This document shows positions 18,461-25,762 of a stretch of DNA of 64,000 nt, piece by piece. Position numbers and translations under genes: made by a program. The notes below the pieces were generated by a model. The model ran no database searches. It was not told the origin of the DNA and saw nothing but the letters and a program-made list of their open reading frames with translations. The stretch spans positions 372,001 through 436,000 of the forward strand of contig NZ_POYJ01000002.1 of NCBI RefSeq assembly GCF_002895435.1, read 5' to 3'. Each line of letters begins with the position of its first letter. The first letter of the stretch is position 1. The DNA comes from Aquimarina sediminis (GTDB lineage: Bacteria; Bacteroidota; Bacteroidia; Flavobacteriales; Flavobacteriaceae).

Positions 18461-20725
18461 TCAGGATTTAATTTTTGGACTTTTTAACAATATTTCGTCA
18501 TATTGTATGCCAGAGATAACTTTTTCTAGTCGAGTTCCATAGTCCAAGAGTGCTTTGATCTCTTTAATACTTGCTAAACGTTCTTTTCGCATTAATGATA
18601 AAGATGTACCATTACATTCAATATGATAATATGGATTACTTTCAAAAAACAGAACCAATTCATTGGTAAAAAACAGACGAATTTTTTCGGGATTTTCACC
18701 TAAAAGAAAAAATCGTTTAGAAAAATCAGGGTGTCCATGAATTAGGATATCTTTAAAGCCTGCAAATTTATATACAAACTCCAGTAAACCTTCTTTATCT
18801 AGAGTAAATCTTGGTACTTCTTTTTTTAATTTTATGGTTAATATCGTTGCCCTTACCAGAGTGCGCGCAATAAACTCTCCTTCTGAAAACTCAACATCCG
18901 AAATTCTAAAAACAGATTGAGGATCATAAATAGAGTTGTTTATATAGTTAATTTTTTTAGTTTTAAAGAATACAAAGTCGTGCAGACTCGAAACAGAATG
19001 ATTCTTTTTTGGGTCATAATGCCATGAAAAATCAGTTGCAATTTTTTGTAAATCTTCTTGTCTTTTGGTTAAATTAGATTTTGCTCCAATTTTAATTTTT
19101 TTAGAAAAAGGAATCAAACTTCGTACAGCCAAAGGATGTTCTGAAGAGGTACCGTGAATATCAAGTCCGGTAATTTCAAAAGAGCCTCCTTTTCGGTTAA
19201 AGGTATCCTGATATCCCAATAAGCTTTCTTGTACAGTATAATCTACAAAATCACAAAGAGAAAAATCTATAATTGCATCTTGATCCTCTGGAATAGTGTC
19301 TAGTCTTCTTTTTAATTTGGAGTAATTCATAAAGTTAGAAAAGTTTTTTACACTTATGTAGTAGGTTCCATTAATTCCTTCTTTGAACATTAATACATTA
19401 GGTTTAAAAAGATTTCTTGCAAAAAACACGACGCTTTTATTAAGTATAAAATGTATAACAACGGTGGTTAGTATACCTATTAAGATACCTGTAATAAGAT
19501 TGGTTGTTATAGTGGCAATTATAGTAGCAAAGAAAATAACAAGCTGTTCTTTACCAATTTTAGCGACATCTTTTAAATTTCTGGGAGCGGCCAATTTGTA
19601 ACCTGTGTACACTAAAATAGCAGCCAATGCGGTAAGAGGAATTCTTTTGAGCTGATCCTGAAATAAAACCACGAATAGCAATAAGAATATGGAGTGAAAA
19701 AAATTGGATGTTCTATTTGTTCCACCATTATTAACATTAACAGAACTACGTGCGATCACTGTAACTACATTAAGACCACCTACAAAACCACTAACAATTG
19801 ATGCAATACCAAGAGCCGTGAGATCTTTATTAACATTAGATCTTCTTTTTAATGGGTCTAGTTTGTCAACAGCTTTGATACTTAATAATGATTCAATACT
19901 TGAAATTAGTGTTATAGCCAATACTACCCCTATAAATTTAAAATCGAGAACCATTGAAAAATCAGGAGTAGGAAAATTTGAAAAAACACTATCAGGTATT
20001 TTTACCAAAAGTTCTTTTCCAATAGGAAAAGGATCGTTAGAGAAAAACTCATAATAATAACTAAAACCAATAGGGATCAAAACGATCCACATAGGCGCAG
20101 GAACTAACTGAAAATACTTGTTTCTAATTTTACCATAAAAAAACATAATCATAAGGCTTACTACTCCAAGCAGTGCTGCAATTGTAATAGCGCGATGTTC
20201 TGGTCTAAAAAGTAACAGTATACTATTAGGGATATTAGCTAGTAAAGAAATTGTATCTCCTTTAATACTAATATTGGCAAGCATTACATGAAATTGTTTG
20301 GCAAAAATGCTTATTCCTATAGCAGCCAGCATTCCTTGAATTGCTGAAGAAGGGAAAAAATCACTGAGTATACCAAGTCTTAATTGACCAATAAGGATCA
20401 TTAATGCTCCAGAACATATTATAGCGGCTAGTGTAAAAATATACCCTTGGTATAAATCTCCATTGGCAAGTGTTGTTATTGCTCCTAGTAAAACGACTAC
20501 CAATCCATTTCCAGGACCTGTAATAGTTACATTAGAACCACCAAAAATGCTAGCAATAATTCCTCCAACAACTGCCGCAATTACACCAGATATAGGAGGA
20601 GCTTCAGAAGCTAATGCGAGACCTAGCCCTAGAGGCAAGGCAATTAACGAAACCACAAAACCCGAAAAGATATTTTTGGGTAATTGAGCCATAAAACCAG
20701 ATGTGTTACTTTTTGTGTCTTTCAT
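18461..20725 (-). CDS. SulP family anion transporter
   Basis: The 754-residue inner-membrane protein has about a dozen transmembrane segments in its first 430 residues, with the SulP signature GLALASEAPPISGVIAAVVG at the N-terminus and NITITGPGNG-like helix-3 region (VTITGPGNGLVVVLLG). The cytosolic end starts with a STAS-like part (DAIIDFSLCDFVDYTVQESL) followed by about 190 residues not typical of STAS. Members carry sulfate, bicarbonate or other anions; substrate not fixed here. It directly abuts the Usp gene (no gap), so the two form an operon. Confidence 0.9.
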   Translation of the reverse strand: MKDTKSNTSGFMAQLPKNIFSGFVVSLIALPLGLGLALASEAPPISGVIAAVVGGIIASIFGGSNVTITGPGNGLVVVLLGAITTLANGDLYQGYIFTLAAIICSGALMILIGQLRLGILSDFFPSSAIQGMLAAIGISIFAKQFHVMLANISIKGDTISLLANIPNSILLLFRPEHRAITIAALLGVVSLMIMFFYGKIRNKYFQLVPAPMWIVLIPIGFSYYYEFFSNDPFPIGKELLVKIPDSVFSNFPTPDFSMVLDFKFIGVVLAITLISSIESLLSIKAVDKLDPLKRRSNVNKDLTALGIASIVSGFVGGLNVVTVIARSSVNVNNGGTNRTSNFFHSIFLLLFVVLFQDQLKRIPLTALAAILVYTGYKLAAPRNLKDVAKIGKEQLVIFFATIIATITTNLITGILIGILTTVVIHFILNKSVVFFARNLFKPNVLMFKEGINGTYYISVKNFSNFMNYSKLKRRLDTIPEDQDAIIDFSLCDFVDYTVQESLLGYQDTFNRKGGSFEITGLDIHGTSSEHPLAVRSLIPFSKKIKIGAKSNLTKRQEDLQKIATDFSWHYDPKKNHSVSSLHDFVFFKTKKINYINNSIYDPQSVFRISDVEFSEGEFIARTLVRATILTIKLKKEVPRFTLDKEGLLEFVYKFAGFKDILIHGHPDFSKRFFLLGENPEKIRLFFTNELVLFFESNPYYHIECNGTSLSLMRKERLASIKEIKALLDYGTRLEKVISGIQYDEILLKSPKIKS

Positions 20726-21583
20726 TTATCTCATTATTAAAACATCTGTTGGTAGCTCTGATAAAATATGTTCGAGATCATGCAAAAAAATACGATCCAG
20801 AAATGTAGTCCTGTTTGGAGCATTCATAATCAACAAATCTGCAGCCACCACTTTTGCATAGTGACCTATTGAGTACCCTCTTTTTCCAAAGATGGATTGC
20901 GTTTTGATTAAGATACCAGTTTTGAGATCTGTAGAGACATCATTTAAAATATGCTGTACTCTAAGATCTTCTTTTTTGGAAAGTTCTTCTTTTACAATAG
21001 TATTTTTGAGTAAAGATTGATCATCTTCTACCACTACCTTTACTTCTTGACTGGAGATTTCTTCGACAATAGTAAGTTTTTGGGCTCCTAGGTTTTGAGC
21101 CACTTCAAACGAATCCAAAATTGTTTGCCTTGTTTTTTTATCCTTAAGCCCGTTTACAACAATATGATTACAAGGCCTTAAATCCTCTGAAGGTTTTATA
21201 AGCAACAATACAGAGCAATGAGCATTTCTTGTGATTTTTCTAGCAATTGAGCCAATATAAAACTTAACAAAGTCTTCTCTTGGGATGGCACCAAGCATAA
21301 TTAGATCGGCATTTTTTTCACGAGCGGTTTCAATAATTGTGGTTACAGGATCACCTTCTTTCCAGAGAACTTCAGTTTTTTCATCATCATCAGAAAAACC
21401 AGAAATCAATTCTTTAATTTCATCTTCCTTATTTTTTGTTTTCTCTCCTACATGAACAATAATCATTTTAGAATCAAAAAAATCAACCATTCGCATGGTC
21501 TCAAAAATATTATTTTTCAAGTTCGGAGAAAAAGCAACACCGATAAGTATGGTTTTAAATTTATGATTAGATAATTCGCTCAA
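20726..21583 (-). CDS. Tandem universal stress protein
   Basis: The 285-residue protein has two UspA-type domains: one from FKTILIGVAFSPNLKNNI to about 145, with the nucleotide-loop region LIMLGAIPREDFVKFYIGSI, and a shorter second one ending LLIMNAPNRTTF...LPTDVLIMR. The apparent start is TTG at 21583; no ATG fits before the domain begins, so this is either a true TTG start or the frame extends upstream. It is translationally adjacent to sulP (stop of one touches start of the other). The pair may tune anion uptake to stress or energy state. Confidence 0.82.
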   Translation of the reverse strand: MSELSNHKFKTILIGVAFSPNLKNNIFETMRMVDFFDSKMIIVHVGEKTKNKEDEIKELISGFSDDDEKTEVLWKEGDPVTTIIETAREKNADLIMLGAIPREDFVKFYIGSIARKITRNAHCSVLLLIKPSEDLRPCNHIVVNGLKDKKTRQTILDSFEVAQNLGAQKLTIVEEISSQEVKVVVEDDQSLLKNTIVKEELSKKEDLRVQHILNDVSTDLKTGILIKTQSIFGKRGYSIGHYAKVVAADLLIMNAPNRTTFLDRIFLHDLEHILSELPTDVLIMR

Positions 21584-21694
21584 AGCTGATTTTTTAACAA
21601 AATTTTTAGAGGGGTAGAATATAGACTTAATTTCTGAGACATGAAAATAGTTCTTATTTCTGCTATGTTTAAAAAAATTACGATATTTCTTTAA

Positions 21695-21702
21695 TATATT
21701 TG
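21695..21702 (+). promoter_or_regulatory. -7 promoter box of the antiporter gene
   Basis: TATATTTG is a perfect TAnnTTTG element, 16 bases before the ATG at 21718, in the 134-base space shared with the divergent usp-sulP operon. Confidence 0.65.
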
Positions 21703-21717
21703 ATATAAAGGCAAATT

Positions 21718-23553
21718 ATGTTAGAACTGGCAGGAATAGTTATACTAGGAATTTTAGCACAATGGGTAGCATGGAAATTTAAAATTCCGGCGATTTTACC
21801 ATTGATTTTAATAGGTCTATTAGTGGGACCACTTGCAACTCTATTTACAAGTGATGGTACCAAATTAATAGAACCTATATGGAATGGCACCGAGGGCTTG
21901 TTTCCCGGAGAAAGCCTATTTTATTTTGTATCCTTGGCAATAAGCATTATTCTTTTTGAAGGAGGTCTTACTTTAAGAAAGAATGAGATTGATAATGTTG
22001 GTTCGGTTATTATTAAGCTAATTACTGTGGCTGTGGTAGTTACTTTCTTCGGGGCTGGATTGGCTGCTCATTTTATTTTTGATCTAAGTTGGCCAATCGC
22101 ATTCTTATTTTCTTCCCTGATTATTGTAACCGGTCCAACAGTAATAACACCAATTTTAAGAAATATTCCTCTAAAAAAAGATGTGTCTGCAGTATTAAAA
22201 TGGGAAGGTATTTTGATAGATCCAATCGGTGCCCTAGTTGCTGTTTTGGTATTCGAATTTATAAGAGCCGGAGGAGGAGAAGAATTTACCTTTACTGCTT
22301 TAATAGAGTTCGGAAAAATAGTGCTGTTTGGATTAACTTTTGGTTTTACCTTTGCACATGGTCTTGCCTTTTCTCTTAAAAGAAAGATTATACCTCACTA
22401 TTTGCTTAATGTAGTTACCTTGGCAACAGTATTAGGGGTTTTTGTAATATCTGATATCTTCGCCCATGAATCAGGATTACTGTCTGTAGTGGTTATGGGT
22501 ATGGTTTTAGGAAATATTAATCTACCTTACATAGATGAAATCCTGTACTTTAAGGAATCACTGAGCGTACTTTTGATATCTATCTTATTTATTCTGTTGT
22601 CTGCTAATATTAACATTGAAGATTTACAATTAATATATAATTGGCAAGCTGTTTCACTTTTTATTATTGTCGTTTTTATAGTAAGACCGATTGGTGTATT
22701 TCTTAGTTCTATACGATCTGGGCTTAAAACTAAAGAAAAGCTTTTTATAAGCTGGGTTGGTCCTCGGGGGATTGTAGCAGCAGGGATAGCATCTCTTTTT
22801 GGATTAAAATTAGACAAAGTGGGCGTAGTAGGAGCAGAGTATATTACACCATTGGTATTTATGATAGTATTAGGAACGGTATTACTTAATGCAACTACGG
22901 CGCGTCTTTTTGCCAAGTTGGTTGGGGTATTTCTAAAAAAATCTGAAGGAATCTTAATCATTGGTGCTTCCAAAGTTTCGAGGTTGATTGCGGTTTATCT
23001 CAAAAACAATAGTAGACATGTGGTATTAGTTGATAGCAACAGAAACAATATTAATAAAGCAAAAGATCTTGGGTTAGACGCTATAGAAGGTAATGTATAT
23101 GGTGATCAGTTAAAAGATAATATAGAACTTAATGATATAGGATATCTCATGGCACTTACAGGAAATAGTGATATCAATAAATATGCAATAGATAAGTTTA
23201 AAAATCAATTTGGAGAACACGGGTCTTTCAGACTTATAACGACCGAAGAAATGAGAGATCCGGAAAATAACCCGCAAGAAGGGTTATTTTCTCATACTGA
23301 TGATTATTATAAACTTATTGAATTAGCTGAAAAATATCCTGGAATTCAGGAAATAAAAATTAGAGATAAAAAACACTATAAAACAATTATAGACCTTACC
23401 AAAGAGGATAAAAACATAATTCCATTATTTATCAAAGACCCAGATAAAAATATAAGAATTGTATCTTCATATAGTGAAGAGGTTGAACAGGTCGAAAACG
23501 ATAGCTTTTTGGCCTATATTGGTAAATCAATAGATATCGAAGAAGTAAAATAG
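21718..23553 (+). CDS. Na+/H+ antiporter (NhaP/CPA type) with RCK domain
   Basis: The 611-residue protein has about 12 membrane helices (1-400) with the cation-proton antiporter features GGLTLRKNEI, VTGPTVITPILRNIP and WEGILIDPIGALVAVLV (the acidic D-P of the CPA1 exchange site). A TrkA-N/RCK nucleotide-binding domain follows: GILIIGASKVSRLIAVYLKN with the Gly-x-x-x Rossmann turn, and SNRNNINKAKDLGLDAIEGN. Such proteins expel Na+ or K+ against protons, gated by nucleotide. It is divergent from usp-sulP; together these look like an ion and pH homeostasis block. Confidence 0.9.
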   Translation: MLELAGIVILGILAQWVAWKFKIPAILPLILIGLLVGPLATLFTSDGTKLIEPIWNGTEGLFPGESLFYFVSLAISIILFEGGLTLRKNEIDNVGSVIIKLITVAVVVTFFGAGLAAHFIFDLSWPIAFLFSSLIIVTGPTVITPILRNIPLKKDVSAVLKWEGILIDPIGALVAVLVFEFIRAGGGEEFTFTALIEFGKIVLFGLTFGFTFAHGLAFSLKRKIIPHYLLNVVTLATVLGVFVISDIFAHESGLLSVVVMGMVLGNINLPYIDEILYFKESLSVLLISILFILLSANINIEDLQLIYNWQAVSLFIIVVFIVRPIGVFLSSIRSGLKTKEKLFISWVGPRGIVAAGIASLFGLKLDKVGVVGAEYITPLVFMIVLGTVLLNATTARLFAKLVGVFLKKSEGILIIGASKVSRLIAVYLKNNSRHVVLVDSNRNNINKAKDLGLDAIEGNVYGDQLKDNIELNDIGYLMALTGNSDINKYAIDKFKNQFGEHGSFRLITTEEMRDPENNPQEGLFSHTDDYYKLIELAEKYPGIQEIKIRDKKHYKTIIDLTKEDKNIIPLFIKDPDKNIRIVSSYSEEVEQVENDSFLAYIGKSIDIEEVK

Positions 23554-23690
23554 ACTTATAAATCATTTTTAAAACAATGGTCTAATTAGTATGTTATCAG
23601 ATACTCTGATCGCCTCATTATAATACCGAATTACTTAATCCGCGGTATTTTTATTACTTTTGAACTCACTTAACCTATAAAAAAACCAAT

Positions 23691-24116
23691 ATGAAAAAAC
23701 TTATGTATGTTGCTGCTTGCGTCCTTGCCCTTGGATTTGCAGCATGTGATAGTGATGATGATACTGTTGATTGTACTGAAGCAAAGACTGCATATGTAGA
23801 TGCGGCGATAAACTATGCTGAGGATGGCTCTATAGAAAAATGTAATGCTTATAAAACTGCGATAGAAGTATTTTTAAATAATGGTTGTACCGAGGATGAA
23901 GCAGAAATAAAAACCTTAGAAGGAGAATTAAATCGATTAGGTGATTGTACAATTGCAACAAGAGTTTGCTTGAAATGTACCAATAATGGAATTATTCTCG
24001 AAGTTTGTAGAGGTGAAAATGGAAATGCTTTTATTGTCGAAAAAGAAGAAGATAGAGATACAGGTATAGCTTTTGATAAATATATAGAACTTTCTAATTG
24101 CGATGTGGGCAATTAA
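23691..24116 (+). CDS. Small cysteine-containing lipoprotein (paralogue A)
   Basis: The 141-residue protein has a lipoprotein signal ending ALGFAAC (Cys19) and an acidic stretch SDDDTVD after the cysteine, as common in surface lipoproteins of Bacteroidota. The middle (about 27-90) is helical. The last 50 residues, CLKCTNNGIILEVCRGENG to the end with KYIELSNC, match the whole mature part of the next gene. It carries eight or more cysteines, probably paired outside the cytoplasm. Function unknown. It has its own terminator. Confidence 0.82.
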   Translation: MKKLMYVAACVLALGFAACDSDDDTVDCTEAKTAYVDAAINYAEDGSIEKCNAYKTAIEVFLNNGCTEDEAEIKTLEGELNRLGDCTIATRVCLKCTNNGIILEVCRGENGNAFIVEKEEDRDTGIAFDKYIELSNCDVGN

Positions 24117-24126
24117 ATTATAAAAC

Positions 24127-24158
24127 AAAAAAATGACTTGTTTAGAGTCATTTTTTTT
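24127..24158 (+). terminator. Terminator after paralogue A
   Basis: A 12-bp stem (24127-24138 with 24146-24157), mostly A-T with a TGACT core, ends in T8. Confidence 0.85.
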
Positions 24159-24251
24159 GTTGAACACTTAATAAAAAACGATAAAAAACATATTTTATCG
24201 TTAAAAAGCATATTATTAACATAATTATTTGTTAACGTTACTTACTTAGGT

Positions 24252-24259
24252 TATATTCG
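24252..24259 (+). promoter_or_regulatory. Likely -7 box of paralogue B
   Basis: TATATTCG differs from TAnnTTTG by one base, lies 33 bases before the ATG, and has a TTG at 24228 near the expected upstream position. Confidence 0.4.
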
Positions 24260-24292
24260 CAATCATAACCCCCTATTATAAAAACCCAAATT

Positions 24293-24547
24293 ATGAAAAA
24301 ACTTATGTACTTGGCTGTATTTTCTTTAGCCTTTGGATTTACTGCATGTGGTAGTGATGATGATGGTTCATCAAATTGTAGAGAATGTAGTTTATTAGGA
24401 GTTCCTATTTCTGTTTGTGATAATGGAGATGGAACTATAAAGGTTTCTGGTGGAGGAGAAACCCAAACCGTAACTCTAGAAGAAGGAACTACCTATGATC
24501 AATATGCAGATGCTCTTTGTTCGGGAACAATTCCTTTCGGACTTTAG
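24293..24547 (+). CDS. Small cysteine-containing lipoprotein (paralogue B)
   Basis: The 84-residue lipoprotein starts MKKLMYLAVFSLAFGFTACG, nearly the same signal as the previous gene (MKKLMYVAACVLALGFAACD), followed by SDDDGSSN. The mature part (CRECSLLGVPISVCDNGDG to YADALC) aligns with the C-terminal third of paralogue A, with four shared cysteines. It is therefore a tandem duplicate lacking the central helical part. Function unknown. Confidence 0.82.
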   Translation: MKKLMYLAVFSLAFGFTACGSDDDGSSNCRECSLLGVPISVCDNGDGTIKVSGGGETQTVTLEEGTTYDQYADALCSGTIPFGL

Positions 24548-24566
24548 TAAATAGCAAAAAAACATG

Positions 24567-24595
24567 AAGGTGATCATTTTTGATCACCTTTTTTC
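24567..24595. terminator. Terminator shared by converging genes
   Basis: A perfect 10-bp stem (AAGGTGATCA with TGATCACCTT), a T4 loop and T6 follow paralogue B. The stop codon of the converging EEP gene lies inside the right arm of the stem. Confidence 0.9.
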
Positions 24596-25633
24596 TTTAA
24601 TAAGATGTATATACACAGGAAAATGATCGCTATACCCACCAGTATATGAACCATTGGCAAAACTACGAAAAGGATACCCTTTGTATTTACCTCTTGACGT
24701 AATCAAATATTCTGGATTAAAGATTCCTGCTTTATAATATCTATATGTCGTATAATCATTCTGTAATAGATTAGCAGAAACAATTATTTGATCAAACAGG
24801 CTCCATCGATCTCCCCAAGCCAAAGAACCTATCCCTTTTTTTGCCATGTTATACATAGGATTATAAAGCTCTTTAATATTTACATCTTTTTTATGATGCT
24901 TTGCACCCAATGTTTTTCTAACACTTTGGTTATTTGGGTTATCATTAAGGTCTCCCATAATAACAATTTTTGCATAGGGGTTTATAGCAAACAAAGAGTC
25001 GGTAATCTTTTTATTTAAGGCTGCTGCTTTTATTCTTTTATATTGACTTTTGGCTTCTCCACCTCTTCTTGATGGCCAATGATTTACGATAATATGAATT
25101 AGATCTCCATCCAGATAACCGCTTACCAATAGCTGATCTCTGGTATGTATACGTTTGTTGGCATTAGTATCATAAATTAATAGTTGATGAGCACTTGTGT
25201 TTTTGGGTTTAAACATAGATTTTTGATACAGCAAAGCTACATCTATTCCTCTACGATCAGGAGAGTTAAAATGTACAATACCATAGTTCTTTAATCTAAG
25301 GGTAGGAGTATTGATAAGGCCTTCTAAAACTTTTCGGTTTTCTATTTCGGCTAGACCAACGATAGCAGGAGTATTGTTTGTTAATTCCTTACCTATATCA
25401 GAAATTGCTTTACCCATGTTGCTTAATTTATGATTGTAGATCTCATAGGTCCAGTGATCTTTCCCATTAGGCGTTCTATCGTTATCAAAAGTTATGGGAT
25501 CATCTTCGGGATGAAAAAGATTCTCGAGGTTATAAAAAGCAATCGTATGAATCTTATACTCACTTTTTTCCTGTCCAAAGAATAATATTGGCAGTAAAAA
25601 AAATAGGGTTATAGATATGTTTGTTGACGTCAT
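24584..25633 (-). CDS. Exported endonuclease/exonuclease/phosphatase family protein
   Basis: Counting from ATG 25633 the protein is 349 residues with a signal peptide (TSTNISITLFFLLPILFFGQ). The EEP fold is shown by FYNLENLFHPEDDP, AEIENRKVLEGL (catalytic Glu), NHWPSRRGGEAKSQYKR, IVIMGDLNDNP and GYSDHFPVYIHL (catalytic Asp-His). Such enzymes are metal-dependent nucleases or phosphodiesterases. The longer frame to 25753 runs across the promoter region of the divergent TonB gene and is unlikely. A close paralogue without signal peptide is at 49558-50532. The divergent TonB receptor and DUF5689 lipoprotein suggest a joint role with extracellular nucleic acid or its breakdown products. Confidence 0.88.
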   Translation of the reverse strand: MTSTNISITLFFLLPILFFGQEKSEYKIHTIAFYNLENLFHPEDDPITFDNDRTPNGKDHWTYEIYNHKLSNMGKAISDIGKELTNNTPAIVGLAEIENRKVLEGLINTPTLRLKNYGIVHFNSPDRRGIDVALLYQKSMFKPKNTSAHQLLIYDTNANKRIHTRDQLLVSGYLDGDLIHIIVNHWPSRRGGEAKSQYKRIKAAALNKKITDSLFAINPYAKIVIMGDLNDNPNNQSVRKTLGAKHHKKDVNIKELYNPMYNMAKKGIGSLAWGDRWSLFDQIIVSANLLQNDYTTYRYYKAGIFNPEYLITSRGKYKGYPFRSFANGSYTGGYSDHFPVYIHLIKEKR

Positions 25634-25680
25634 AAATAAGTTTTTAATCACAAAGATTAGTTTTTTCAGTTTTAAAAAAT

Positions 25681-25703
25681 GAAACTCAGATCTTATATAC
25701 TTG
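25681..25703 (+). promoter_or_regulatory. Putative promoter of the TonB receptor gene
   Basis: GAAACT (25681) and TATACTTG (25696-25703, one base off TAnnTTTG) lie 60-80 bases before the TonB receptor ATG. The same pair with the same spacing occurs at 36390-36412 beside a decayed copy of the downstream gene. Confidence 0.45.
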
Positions 25704-25762
25704 CCTATTAATAAAATGTTTATCAGCATAATTTTAAAGGCTGTTATGCACAATACAGGTAT

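Noticed and set aside
24567..24595. Attenuator or riboswitch at the end of the EEP gene
   Set aside because: The structure is explained as a simple terminator shared by converging genes; the stop codon in the stem is incidental.
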